From JAAZIN01 sp964464625 (lineage in GTDB: Bacteria > Bacillota > Dethiobacteria > DTU022), in assembly GCA_964464625.1 (NCBI GenBank), contig CAYXKD010000008.1:1-60389 (forward strand): DNA of 60,389 nt, in the 5' to 3' direction. The translations under genes and the position numbers were made by a program. How positions within the stretch are numbered: position 1 is the stretch's first letter; each line of letters opens with the position of its first letter. The notes under the pieces are model-generated. The model was given only the letters and a program-made list of their open reading frames with translations, did no database searches and was not told the origin of the DNA. Shown here one piece after another: positions 8,783-17,073 of the stretch.

Positions 8783-9057
8783 TAAAAATAAAGCCTGCCC
8801 TTGGGACAAGGGCAGGCTTTTCGCCTGCGGTACCACCTTGATTGACGCCCGATTACTCGAAGCATCCTCTCTGCAGGGTGCCATCACACCCTTCGCCCGC
8901 TAACGCCGGCGCTGCGTCGGTAGCTACTCGGGCCAAAAGACCCTTTTGCCCCGCCCTCGGCGGCCCATTTATCCACCCCGTCACCGACCGGTTCGCACCA
9001 GTCCCGGCTCTCTTTGCGGCAGGCGGTGGTTTTACTCCCGCTTCATCGGTTTAAAAA
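8783..9057 (-). ncRNA. T-box riboswitch, tryptophan-specific, with terminator
   Basis: Read on the minus strand, the leader has the Stem I start with an AGTA bulge, AGAGAG and the distal-loop motif TGGTGCGAACCGG. The T-box proper, AGGTGGTACCGCAGGCG, lies at plus 8822-8838. The specifier loop is bounded by CCACC/GGTGG above and GCGG/CCGC below and reads ATAAATGGG, presenting TGG (Trp). A terminator hairpin (GCCTGCCCTTG/CAAGGGCAGGC, 8791-8820) with a U-tract at 8783-8790 competes with an antiterminator pairing GCAGGC to GCCTGC. Uncharged tRNA-Trp should permit transcription of trpXYZ. Confidence 0.9.
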
Positions 9058-9086
9058 AAACTATCATATTAGCAGCCGCCTGTCAA
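9058..9086 (-). promoter_or_regulatory. sigma-A promoter of the T-box operon
   Basis: On the minus strand there is TTGACA (9086-9081), 17 bases, and a weak -10 TAGTTT (9063-9058). The placement just upstream of the T-box Stem I fits. The -10 is poor, so the exact box is uncertain. Confidence 0.5.
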
Positions 9087-9117
9087 CCCCCAAAATAAAA
9101 AACAACATTAAAATACA

Positions 9118-10446
9118 TTAGCGCTGTCCTGGAAGCGGGTTTACCTGGCGGACGAAAAAGAGGGCGTCGGCCTGCCTGGCGACGGCGGTCCGGAAAACCT
9201 GGTTGTATATTCCATTAACAGGCAGTTGTTTTCCAAGCAAACGAGCCCGTGAATCAAGCGATACCGTGGGTAGCAAAAAGCAAGGCCCCACTTTGGACAA
9301 CATGGCGTTCAGGCTGTCTGGGGGGCTGCTGTATTCACGGCTCAGCCAGGATAGCGGCTGCGAACTGCTCCCGCGATCATGCAGCATCCAGATCGAAAAA
9401 ACTTCGCCGGGCAGCAGGCGGTTGAGCATGGTTCCGAGGGCAGGCACTTTCTTGCCGCCCGGGGGCGCTCCGCCCGCGTTCTTTATGGCGCCGCTTTCCC
9501 TGGCCAGGTGCCGGTTATGTCCCATCAGGATCATCTTTTCACCGGGCGCCATCTGCGACAGGATAAACCTGACCCGGCGGTACATTGCCTCTTCGCGAGC
9601 CGCCATGGCCCGGTTGAGCTGTTTCCACGTACGGGCAGGGTTGGCCACGCGGATAAAATCAAAACTTTGGCGCAGGGCAAGAGCAGATTCACGCAGCAGG
9701 CTGAGCCTGTCTTGCCCCAGCAGTTGTTTAAGCTGCCCCTTAACTGCGTCAATCTCTGTCAGAGCCCTATCCAGGCGGGTGATCTCCTGCTCCAATGTTT
9801 CACCGGCAGGAGGGGTCAGTAGAGATTTCAGCTTTGCGGCCGCGGGTGCATCCCGCACGGGGTGCAGCACTTCGGCCAACTCTTCGTAACCGCCCCCGGC
9901 GAGGACATCGAGATCAAAACCGAAGAAGGAAAGCGCTTTAGATCCCGCAGGTCTTTCTACATTCAGTTTGCGCAGTGCTTTGGCAAGCCTGATCTGCATG
10001 GCGGCAAAGGCTTCTGTTGGATATTCTGTCGAGGTCTCTTTCAGGATGCCGGTGGGACTATCGTTCCGGTCTTCGCGTATCGCTTCCCGGTAACCGTAGG
10101 CGGTCACCCGGGTAAGGTAAGTCCGATCCCCGGTTTCAAGGTAGCGATTTATTTTTATCCCGTCAGACCAGCCAAGCTCCTCGCCGAGCCGGCACCAGCC
10201 CCGGGAAAAAAGGTAGCGCAGCAGCAACATCCGGTAGCTGTATTTTTCGCGGATCCAGTGATCCTCTTCGCCCAGATAAACGATACGTTTGCCTTCAAGC
10301 AGTTCATCAAGAAAAGATAGTTTGCCCATATCCCTATCTTCGCTGTCAAGACAATTAAAAGTTACGGCCTGCTCGCGGGCCCAGGTGATGAATGCTTCAA
10401 CTTCACCGCTACGCGGCCGCGTCAGTTTACCAAAAAGGGCTTCAAT
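9118..10446 (-). CDS. erythromycin-esterase-family protein
   Basis: The first ATG (10329) gives 403 residues starting MGKLSFLDELL. The frame stays open upstream, and its extra residues (FITWAREQAV, then an LD turn) match the usual N-terminus of this family, so translation probably starts further out. No ATG, GTG or TTG exists in that stretch; an ATT at 10446 lies 10 bases behind a perfect AGGAGG and gives 442 residues. Family motifs seen: VYLGEEDHW (metal-site region), LGEELGW, FFGFDLD and LMGHNRHLAR. Some relatives open macrolide rings, but most of the family has no known substrate, and I do not infer resistance. Confidence 0.75.
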   Translation of the reverse strand: MEALFGKLTRPRSGEVEAFITWAREQAVTFNCLDSEDRDMGKLSFLDELLEGKRIVYLGEEDHWIREKYSYRMLLLRYLFSRGWCRLGEELGWSDGIKINRYLETGDRTYLTRVTAYGYREAIREDRNDSPTGILKETSTEYPTEAFAAMQIRLAKALRKLNVERPAGSKALSFFGFDLDVLAGGGYEELAEVLHPVRDAPAAAKLKSLLTPPAGETLEQEITRLDRALTEIDAVKGQLKQLLGQDRLSLLRESALALRQSFDFIRVANPARTWKQLNRAMAAREEAMYRRVRFILSQMAPGEKMILMGHNRHLARESGAIKNAGGAPPGGKKVPALGTMLNRLLPGEVFSIWMLHDRGSSSQPLSWLSREYSSPPDSLNAMLSKVGPCFLLPTVSLDSRARLLGKQLPVNGIYNQVFRTAVARQADALFFVRQVNPLPGQR

Positions 10447-10628
10447 CGTATAAATTCCTCCTGGTTGTCATGATACAAAGCGGAGCACAGCCCGCCTGTT
10501 TTATGCATGCTCAACTCCATGCTGTCCCCGTCTTTATGCCCGGCGCTGCAGAAACCCCTTATTTTCTTGATCGTCCCGATAACTTTAAACCCGATCTGGG
10601 CTCCATCCCCCGGTATAGCTGCATTCAA
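10422..10628 (-). CDS. small TIGR04076-like protein
   Basis: The 68-residue product has a TTG start behind AGGAG, with very short spacing. The core KVIGTIKKIRG, then CSAGHKDGD, then GGLCSALYH resembles the TIGR04076 family: two cysteines around an AGHK-GD turn and a second GGLC segment. The family has no established function. Its 3' end overlaps the proposed ATT start of the next gene by 25 bases and encodes that gene's ribosome binding site, which suggests translational coupling. It is short for the family, and the start is uncertain. Confidence 0.45.
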   Translation of the reverse strand: MNAAIPGDGAQIGFKVIGTIKKIRGFCSAGHKDGDSMELSMHKTGGLCSALYHDNQEEFIRLKPFLVN

Positions 10629-10974
10629 CTCTCCTGTCGGGGTATTTCAAATATTGCCACCATAACTGTATCATAAAATGCTGCTTTTGTTGGGTCTCCC
10701 CCTTGCAATCCTGCAGCAGCGCTTTTTGATCTTTTCGGGATTTTTAGCGGCTTCTGGGCGGCGCAGTTTTATGATTGCGAAACAGGTTGTCCGGACCGGT
10801 CATTACTGCATGTGTATTGTGATCAGGCGCCTACAGCCTGATCGCCCGATCATCGAAGGACAGGCCGGCGGGAGTGCTGCGCCGACTGTTATACCCGGCT
10901 GAGGAACGGTGAGGCATATGCTGCCTGGAATCTCTCTGTACCTGGCGCCGGCGATAAAGGCTGCGCCAATTGCG
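10629..10974. other. intergenic stretch with one inverted repeat
   Basis: About 345 bases between the metallophosphoesterase stop and the small gene. GATCAGGC/GCCTGATC (10821-10828 and 10836-10843, 7-base loop) is a perfect 8-bp inverted repeat without a T-run on either strand. A 74-codon plus-strand frame here has no recognisable family features. Nothing else stands out. Confidence 0.4.
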
Positions 10975-11862
10975 CTAAGGTTGCAGCAGCAGCAAAGAGA
11001 GGTCAGGAGGGTTGAAGATACGGAAAGGGATCACCGAGTTGCCCAGGCCGCGGCTGACATGCATGGTTGTTTTACCCGAGCGGTAGAGTCCGGCAGAATA
11101 CTTGGGGAAGAAGGTGAGATCAGGTGACAGAATCCCGCCCAGCAAAGGAAGCCGGACCACGCCGCCGTGAATATGTCCGGCACAGACCAGATCAGCGCCC
11201 CAGGCAACATATTCTTGGAAATACTTAGGGTTGTGGGCCAGCAGGATCGCTATTTCATCATCTCTGGGCCGTCCGATAGATTCAACAATAAACTGCGCCT
11301 GCAGTTCCGATCCCTCGTAGGCCGTCAGTACTTCATGGCTGCTATAGTGATGCAGCGCCGCGGTAAAGCCGTAGATGCCGAAAGTGATGCCGCTTTTTTT
11401 TACTTCCACCCGCTCATTGTCAAGCATGTTTGCGCCGGCTTCGCGCAACCCTTTTATGAAGTCGTGGTATCTTTCTGCTCCACCCAGCTCTTTAATAATC
11501 TGCTCGTGGTTTCCCAGCGAGCAGTAGATGGGGCAGAGCCCCTTCAGTTCGTAAAGAAGGTTGATAAAAGCGCTGCCATCGTCATTCTGCGAGTTAATCA
11601 TATCACCGGAAGCAAGAATGAGGTCCGGTTCCAGCCTTTCAATGTCTCTGGCCAGATCCCCGTTGCGCGGTCCGAACTCCTTGCCATGCAGATCGCTGAT
11701 ATGGACAATTCTCAGACCTTCATGGCCTTCGGGCAGTCCGTCCATCCCGATATGAAACCGGGAGACCTTAATGGTATTGCTGCCGGCAGTAAGGAAAAAA
11801 AACAGCATGGCCAGGCCCGCAATAACTACAAAGAAAAAGAATTTTATCATCGCCTTAAACAT
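10975..11862 (-). CDS. membrane-anchored metallophosphoesterase (YkuE-like)
   Basis: The 295-residue protein has an N-terminal hydrophobic helix (about residues 5-27), suggesting a membrane anchor with the enzyme outside. The calcineurin-type metal motifs are in order: DLHG (about 56), GDMIN (about 85), GNHE (about 115), AHNPKYF (about 208) and GHIHGG (about 228). Relatives are dinuclear-metal phosphoesterases; UDP-diacylglucosamine or nucleotide substrates are known for some, but the substrate here cannot be told. GGAG precedes the ATG by 9 bases. It is not visibly in an operon. Confidence 0.88.
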   Translation of the reverse strand: MFKAMIKFFFFVVIAGLAMLFFFLTAGSNTIKVSRFHIGMDGLPEGHEGLRIVHISDLHGKEFGPRNGDLARDIERLEPDLILASGDMINSQNDDGSAFINLLYELKGLCPIYCSLGNHEQIIKELGGAERYHDFIKGLREAGANMLDNERVEVKKSGITFGIYGFTAALHHYSSHEVLTAYEGSELQAQFIVESIGRPRDDEIAILLAHNPKYFQEYVAWGADLVCAGHIHGGVVRLPLLGGILSPDLTFFPKYSAGLYRSGKTTMHVSRGLGNSVIPFRIFNPPDLSLLLLQP

Positions 11863-12214
11863 TTATGTAAACTCCGTTTCCTTCCCATCGATTCCTATTC
11901 TACTACCCAACTGGAGCAAAGGCTACCCCGGATGGTTTTTATCCGGGAATGTATTGGTATGATTTTTTCCTGGGCTCTAAATTTGCCCGGCCTGGTCGAT
12001 ATGATGCCGGGCTACCCGGTTAACCCATCGTGCTTCTCCCGGGGCGCGGGCAGGAAAATGTTACACCATGTGGAAAGTAATGATTCAGTAACGGCTGCTG
12101 CAAAAATGTAATAACTGCTGTTTAATCATCTGAGCCTGCATGCATAATTATAAACTATGAAGAAGCTCCGAAGGTAAGGCGGCGGCATCGGGAAATGAGA
12201 AGGAGAGCGCCTCC
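11863..12214. other. divergent intergenic region
   Basis: This 350-base gap lies between two divergently transcribed genes and should hold both promoters. A perfect hairpin CCCGGAT/ATCCGGG with a 7-base T-rich loop lies at 11927-11947, without a U-tract. I see no confident promoter boxes. Confidence 0.4.
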
Positions 12215-12463
12215 ATGAAAAAAATGCATCTGGTGAAGTGGGCCGGTCTTTCGTTAGAGCTGCTCACGTTCATATTGATCATTATGCTTCTATTTTTGAA
12301 CCGGCCGGTTCCCGGCTGCCCGGTTGCCTTATTCTTTGGAGGATTGGTGGTCTGCCTTTTTGCCTCCTGCTCCATTGCGGTAAATTCATTTCCCAGGCTA
12401 AAGACAGTTTATAAAGCGGGTAAAATAAAGGTAAAGAGATGTATTCGTGTTTATTGGAACTAG
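12215..12463 (+). CDS. small membrane protein, function unknown
   Basis: The 82-residue product starts at an ATG with AAGGAGAG upstream. It has two hydrophobic helices (about 7-29 and 36-58) joined by a short loop with Pro and Cys, and a basic C-terminal tail. No family is recognised. It precedes an ABC exporter pair by about 90 bases and might belong with it, but nothing in the sequence proves that. Confidence 0.6.
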   Translation: MKKMHLVKWAGLSLELLTFILIIMLLFLNRPVPGCPVALFFGGLVVCLFASCSIAVNSFPRLKTVYKAGKIKVKRCIRVYWN

Positions 12464-12555
12464 AAAGTAGAAGAATAAGAGGTAAATGGGTGAAAGTCTA
12501 GAAAAGATACTTTTTGCTAAAACCTAAAATTAAAACTAGAGGGCGGGCTGCATAA

Positions 12556-13551
12556 TTGAAAATTATCGAAGTGGAAAACTTGAAGAAAAGCTTTAATGGC
12601 TTTACTGCTGTGGACAGGGTAAGCTTTCATATAAACAGGGGAGAAATCTTCGGATTCCTCGGTCCAAACGGGGCCGGTAAAACCACAACCATCAATATGC
12701 TTACAGGGATGGCCAAGATTACTTCGGGCAGAGTCAAACTGCTGGGGGAAGACTACACCCGCAATCCCAAAAAAGCCCAGGCCATGATGGGTGTAGTTCC
12801 CGATGAGAGCAATCTTTATGAAGAGTTGACCGGACGGGATAATTTAACTTTTTGCGGAGCTCTCTACGGTATGGAGAAAAAGATTCGTGAAGAGAGGGCT
12901 TCCCTGCTGTTGCAGCAGTTTGGCCTTGAAGATGCAGCAAACAAGCCCTTCAAGGCGTATTCCAAAGGGATGAAAAGAAAATTGACCATTGCCGCAGGTA
13001 TTATTCATCAGCCGGAAATTCTTTTTCTGGATGAACCTACCACCGGCATAGATGTGGCTTTTGCCCGGCAAATACGCAGTCTCATCGTGGAACTTCGCCG
13101 TAAAGGCACCACTATTTTTTTGACCACCCATTATATTGAAGAGGCAGAGCGCCTCTGTCAGCGCCTTGCCTTTATCGTGCAGGGTAAAATAGTGCGGGAG
13201 GGTACAGTAGACGAGCTGATGGATGAAGCCCAGGGAGAAAATATCGTTAATGTCACCCTGGGGGGAGATTTCTCCAATATTGCAGAGGAATTTAAGGAAC
13301 GCTTCCCCGATTATAATTTCAAGGTTGGCAAGAATAACGAGGTAAGCATCCATTCCTCTGAACCCTTCAGCCTTTTTCCCCTTGTTCAGCTTTTTGAAGA
13401 GAAAAACTACCCTGTTTATGAGGCAAAAATCGTTCGTCCTTCCCTGGAAGAGGTTTTTGTAAAAACCACCGGCATAGAGCTGCAAAAAATGCAGGACCAT
13501 CAAAATCAGAAAGGCAAGCAGAGCCGGAAGGGGGGCCGCTCCCGTTCATGA
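12556..13551 (+). CDS. ABC-2 type exporter, ATPase subunit
   Basis: The 331-residue protein starts with TTG. It has Walker A GPNGAGKTTT (about residue 37), a degenerate signature YSKGMKRKL (about 136), Walker B ILFLDEPTTG (about 155) and the H-loop in LTTHYIEEAE. The C-terminal 100 residues are the regulatory extension seen in DrrA/NatA-type exporters. It overlaps the permease gene by 4 bases (ATGA), so the two are translationally coupled. Substrate unknown; lipids, drugs, peptides or sodium are all possible for the family. Confidence 0.85.
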   Translation: MKIIEVENLKKSFNGFTAVDRVSFHINRGEIFGFLGPNGAGKTTTINMLTGMAKITSGRVKLLGEDYTRNPKKAQAMMGVVPDESNLYEELTGRDNLTFCGALYGMEKKIREERASLLLQQFGLEDAANKPFKAYSKGMKRKLTIAAGIIHQPEILFLDEPTTGIDVAFARQIRSLIVELRRKGTTIFLTTHYIEEAERLCQRLAFIVQGKIVREGTVDELMDEAQGENIVNVTLGGDFSNIAEEFKERFPDYNFKVGKNNEVSIHSSEPFSLFPLVQLFEEKNYPVYEAKIVRPSLEEVFVKTTGIELQKMQDHQNQKGKQSRKGGRSRS

Positions 13552-14282
13552 AAGCATGGATAGCATTTTCCAATATCCTGATGAAAGATATGCGCAGTTA
13601 TTACCTGAAACCGCCCAACATCAGTTGGGGCTTGATCTTCCCCATTGCCTGGACGCTCATGTTTTTTTTACGCTCACCTGTGCATGTTGAAATTCGCGAC
13701 CTTCTCCCCGGTGTTATGGCTCTCTCCATACTGTTTGGCACAACTTCCATGCTGGCGGTGACCATAACCTTTGAAAGGAAAAGCCGCTCCTTTGAAAGAC
13801 TTTTGCTTGCTCCAATCAGCCTTAACCTGTTAATGCTGGCCAAGACCTCGGGTGCGATCATGTTTGGGATCGCAAACGCCTTTGTTCCGGTGCTTTTTGC
13901 CTGCTTCATGATCGATCTGTCCGGGGTCAACTGGTTCATGGTTTTGGGAAGTGTTCTTCTTATAGCTATAACTTCGACATTTTTGGGGCTGTTCATTGCT
14001 GTTTCGGTCAGCCAGGTCTTCGAGGCCCAAACCTTTTCCAACTTCTTCCGTTTCCCCATGCTTTTTCTGTGCGGACTTTTTATTCCACTGACAGGCTTGC
14101 CGCCCTTTTTGAGGCCGCTATCTTATGTTTTGCCACTGACCTACGGGGTGGATATTCTGAAAACTGCAATCAACAATAACGGGATCATTTCTGTGCCGTT
14201 CAGTTTTACAATGCTTATCGGTTTCGGGGTTTTTCTTTTTGTATTCAGCACCTACAATGTGAACCGGAAATGGATTCTCTAG
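13548..14282 (+). CDS. ABC-2 type exporter, permease subunit
   Basis: The 244-residue membrane protein has about six transmembrane segments of the ABC2_membrane type, with the conserved segment FPMLFLCGLFIPLTGLPP and then LPLTYGVDIL at about 185-205. It pairs with the ATPase encoded immediately upstream. No substrate can be inferred. Confidence 0.85.
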   Translation: MKAWIAFSNILMKDMRSYYLKPPNISWGLIFPIAWTLMFFLRSPVHVEIRDLLPGVMALSILFGTTSMLAVTITFERKSRSFERLLLAPISLNLLMLAKTSGAIMFGIANAFVPVLFACFMIDLSGVNWFMVLGSVLLIAITSTFLGLFIAVSVSQVFEAQTFSNFFRFPMLFLCGLFIPLTGLPPFLRPLSYVLPLTYGVDILKTAINNNGIISVPFSFTMLIGFGVFLFVFSTYNVNRKWIL

Positions 14283-14307
14283 ATTTTTCATGTCACCTTG
14301 CGGACAA

Positions 14308-14436
14308 TCAACCGTGCTTAGTCACGATCTGCGCCGCTTTTTCCAACTCCTCCGTGGAGGCGTAACGATCGGGTTCATACATCAACCCGAAAGAAGCTCC
14401 GAAAACACCCAGCTCCAGGGCATTGCGGCGAGCCAG
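14308..14436 (-). pseudogene. C-terminal gene remnant, family not recognised
   Basis: On the minus strand 42 codons read like coding sequence and end in TGA. They include NALELGVFGASFGLMYEPDR followed by TEELEKAAQIV. Just upstream the same frame has two stop codons (TAG, TAA) and there is no start or ribosome binding site. It looks like the surviving 3' end of a lost gene at the edge of the flagellar region. Confidence 0.35.
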
Positions 14437-14500
14437 TTAGAACTACTTTTCGGCTAAAGAGAGGCCTGTCCTGATTCATGTAATGTAAAACAGCGATGGC

Positions 14501-14529
14501 TTGGATTAAATTCCGCTGTATGTTATATT
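14501..14529 (+). promoter_or_regulatory. sigma-A promoter before comFB-like/fapA
   Basis: TTGGAT (14501-14506), 17-base spacer, TATATT (14524-14529), about 40 bases ahead of the comFB-like start. This is the only clear housekeeping-type promoter at the front of flagellar block 1. Confidence 0.6.
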
Positions 14530-14571
14530 TGAAATAATCAGGCAATAGTCCAGAAAGGATGTCGATAAGTT

Positions 14572-14838
14572 ATGTGCAAGATGTCTAATATTATGGAGCA
14601 GATGGTTTTTAATACGATAGATGATCTCGCCAAAGATTATGAATTCTGCAGCTGCCCTCAGTGCCGGATGGATATTGCCGCACTTGCTTTAAACAGACTG
14701 CCGCATCACTATGTGGTTACTTCAAGGGGGGAAACTTACAGCAGGGCAAACATGCTGGAGTTGCAGAACGATGTAGATATTGTCAGCGCGGTTTTTGCAG
14801 CGATAAAGATTGTGCGGGATAAACCGCGGCATCTCTAG
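14572..14838 (+). CDS. ComFB-like protein, possible cyclic-dinucleotide receptor
   Basis: The 88-residue protein of the late-competence ComFB family has a cysteine cluster at C26, C28 and C31 in FCSCPQCRMDI, followed by ALNRLPHHYVVTSRGE. The cysteines probably bind zinc. ComFB homologues have recently been reported to bind cyclic di-GMP or related dinucleotides; whether this one does is inference. It is the first gene of an apparent operon with fapA (20-base gap), directly ahead of flgM. AAAGGATG lies upstream of the start. Confidence 0.8.
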   Translation: MCKMSNIMEQMVFNTIDDLAKDYEFCSCPQCRMDIAALALNRLPHHYVVTSRGETYSRANMLELQNDVDIVSAVFAAIKIVRDKPRHL

Positions 14839-14858
14839 ATAAACCCGGAGAGAAGGCT

Positions 14859-16664
14859 ATGGAGCAGGGAAAAGATGAAAAAAAACAGTGTATGGCCGGA
14901 GTTTCTTCTGGTAGAGTGATTATTTCCGGCTCAGCAGAAGAAACTGATGGTGATGGAGTAGAGATCACTGCCGGAGAGGGTGTTTTGCTGCAGGTGAATG
15001 GCCAGACAGTTGATGGCAGCCGCCGGGTTTGCGCCCGTGATGAAATAGAGATAGCTCCTCTTCAACTGCAGATGCCTGCCCGCATTGAGGTAAAAATTGC
15101 CAAAGATGAGATGGAAGCGCAAGCGGTTTATTTTGCTCCCCGGGAAATCCATTATGTGATTCCCGATCATCCTCCTGCTGCTGAACTGGTCATCTCCGCT
15201 TCCAAAACGGAGGTGGAGGCGGCCCCTGGGGCCGGTTTTTCTCCCGTTGATATCAGGAATACTCTGCAGGCCCAGGGAGTAGTCTACGGCCTGGATGAAG
15301 CGGCTTTGTCAGGGCTGATTTCAAAGCCGGGGGAGTGGCGGGTAATTGCGACAGGGCATCCCCCGGTGCAGGGGCGGGACGGTTATGTAGAACCGCTCTT
15401 TAAGGAAGGTTTGCAGCAGATCAATTATGATCTGACTGAAACACATGTTGATTACCGGAAGCGTTATGAGATACCGCAGGTTGAAAAGGATCAGGTGATT
15501 GCCCGGATCTATCCGCCGCGTTCCGGTGAACCAGGGATGACAGTGACAGGAGTAAAGATCCCTCCGGAACCGGTCTATCCGGCAGAGATGTTTCTTGAAA
15601 CCGGGACCGCTTTGAATGATGCCCAAAACGAAGTTGTTGCTTTAGGAAGCGGTGTTCCCGTTTACCGCGTGCGTGGCAAACAGGTTATCGTTAAGGTGGA
15701 CAATATATATACCCATCGGGGCGATGTTGATGTTCTAAGTGGCCATATCAATTTTGAGGGACATTTAAGGATTGAGGGTGGGATTGGAGAGGGACTGTGT
15801 GTCAAAGCTGAAGGCGATATCGAGATTGCCGATAATGGTTCCGGTGCCGAGATCATTGCCGGCGGAAGTATAGTTTTTAAAAAAAACTGTATAAAATGCC
15901 TTGTCAGGGCGGGAGAACAGACATTACGGATTAAAGAGTTCAGCCGTTTTTACAATGATCTTACTGATAATCTTCACCTGGCCTTTAATATGGGAGGTGA
16001 GCTTGCCGGAGAGCTGCAGAAGCGAGGTTTGTATACGGAGCCCCAGGTAAACGCTATTCTGCGATCTTTGATTCAGAAAAAGCTGCCCCATCTGGAGGCA
16101 TTGAGCGGGAAGGCTCTTTCATTAAGCCGTGAAATCCTTGGGGAGAGTTCTAAAGAGGCAGAGGCAGTTCTTGAAGAATGCCAGCTCCTTCTGCAGGGCG
16201 GCGGGTTACTTTCGCTGGGAAAATTGCATGAGCTTTACGAGCTGCTTCATGAGAACCGGGGAAGGTGGTTGTCGGCAGCGCCAGGAGAAAACATGGCTAA
16301 TATTTCTGTTTACTATGTGCAAAACAGTTCATTGCTTTGCCCGGGTGACATTTTTGTCAATGGTCCCGGCGCTTATAACACGCAAATTAACTGCGGCGGC
16401 GAAGTTCACATTGAACGGATTTTCAGGGGAGGGAGCATTAAGGCAGGCGGAGATATCTATATAGGTGAAGCCGGTGTTCCCCGTTTGACCAGGATAGAGG
16501 GCTTAATTGAAACTGACAATAGAAAGCAGGTTTACCTGGGCCGGGTTTACGAGAATACGGGAATCAGGATCGGCAAGCAGGAATTTTACCTGGAGAAAGA
16601 TTTGAGCAACATCAGGATTTACCGGGATCAGAAGGGTGATATTAAGATCAGCCGCTGGAATTAA
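14859..16664 (+). CDS. fapA: FapA family protein (DUF342)
   Basis: The 601-residue protein matches the flagellar assembly protein A / DUF342 family. The N-terminal 170 residues are a variable domain. The middle (about 170-370) has family segments such as VIARIYPPRSGEPGMTVTG and repeated Gly-rich turns of a beta-helix (GHINFEGHLRIEGGIGEG). A helical region with coiled-coil character (about 390-470) and a second beta-helical part follow. Known relatives influence flagellar placement or number, or bind polymers; the precise role is unsettled. It lies between the comFB-like gene and the sigma-28 promoter of flgM. Confidence 0.85.
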   Translation: MEQGKDEKKQCMAGVSSGRVIISGSAEETDGDGVEITAGEGVLLQVNGQTVDGSRRVCARDEIEIAPLQLQMPARIEVKIAKDEMEAQAVYFAPREIHYVIPDHPPAAELVISASKTEVEAAPGAGFSPVDIRNTLQAQGVVYGLDEAALSGLISKPGEWRVIATGHPPVQGRDGYVEPLFKEGLQQINYDLTETHVDYRKRYEIPQVEKDQVIARIYPPRSGEPGMTVTGVKIPPEPVYPAEMFLETGTALNDAQNEVVALGSGVPVYRVRGKQVIVKVDNIYTHRGDVDVLSGHINFEGHLRIEGGIGEGLCVKAEGDIEIADNGSGAEIIAGGSIVFKKNCIKCLVRAGEQTLRIKEFSRFYNDLTDNLHLAFNMGGELAGELQKRGLYTEPQVNAILRSLIQKKLPHLEALSGKALSLSREILGESSKEAEAVLEECQLLLQGGGLLSLGKLHELYELLHENRGRWLSAAPGENMANISVYYVQNSSLLCPGDIFVNGPGAYNTQINCGGEVHIERIFRGGSIKAGGDIYIGEAGVPRLTRIEGLIETDNRKQVYLGRVYENTGIRIGKQEFYLEKDLSNIRIYRDQKGDIKISRWN

Positions 16665-16674
16665 CAATGCCCCT

Positions 16675-16700
16675 TAAAATAATTATTTTCTTGCCGATTA
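16675..16700 (+). promoter_or_regulatory. sigma-28 promoter of flgM operon
   Basis: TAAA (16675-16678), 14-base spacer, GCCGATTA (16693-16700), 56 bases before the flgM start. It closely fits the SigD/FliA consensus. It implies that late genes flgM to csrA are switched on by the sigma factor encoded at 43978. Confidence 0.8.
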
Positions 16701-16755
16701 GATTACTGGAAGCTTGAAAAGAGCCTAATAAAAACAAGGAAGTGACATTTCACCC

Positions 16756-17073
16756 ATGGAAATTCGATCTTTATATAAATCATTCCTGAACCGGCTTCGC
16801 AGTTCCGATCAGATAGCTCAGGCTAAGGCGGAAGGCAAAAAGGGTTTGCCAGAAAATACACAAATCGATCGCCGTGAATTATCCAGCCTGGTGGCTGTTT
16901 TACAGGAAGCTGAGCACCTTGAAGAGAAGAGCGAGCCGGCAGATCTGGCCCGATTAAAGAAACTGGAGAAAGATATTAGCAGTGGCGATTACGAAATCAA
17001 CCTGCGAAAACTGGCGGAGGCCATGTTGCATTCACCGGAAGATCTATCAGGTCAGCAGGGAGAAGATAAGTAA
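16756..17073 (+). CDS. flgM: anti-sigma-28 factor FlgM
   Basis: The 105-residue protein has the typical FlgM layout: an unstructured N-terminus followed by short C-terminal helices (DLARLKKLEKDISSGDYEIN, then LRKLAEAML) that bind sigma-28. It holds sigma-28 inactive until the hook-basal body is complete. It is the first gene of flgM-flgN-flgK-flgL-fliW-csrA, and flgN begins one base after its stop codon. Confidence 0.88.
   Translation: MEIRSLYKSFLNRLRSSDQIAQAKAEGKKGLPENTQIDRRELSSLVAVLQEAEHLEEKSEPADLARLKKLEKDISSGDYEINLRKLAEAMLHSPEDLSGQQGEDK

Noticed and set aside
8689..8865. Longer N-terminus for the TrpX-like lipoprotein
   Set aside because: It would translate through the leader terminator; the lipoprotein signal peptide starts at 8688 behind AGGAGG.
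9118..10446. Macrolide resistance gene
   Set aside because: Family membership alone does not show erythromycin esterase activity and the context gives no resistance link.
10821..10843. Inverted repeat as an intrinsic terminator
   Set aside because: No T-run on either strand.
11167..12111. 314-codon plus-strand reading frame
   Set aside because: It is antisense to the metallophosphoesterase, which has every family motif; the plus frame has no recognisable features.
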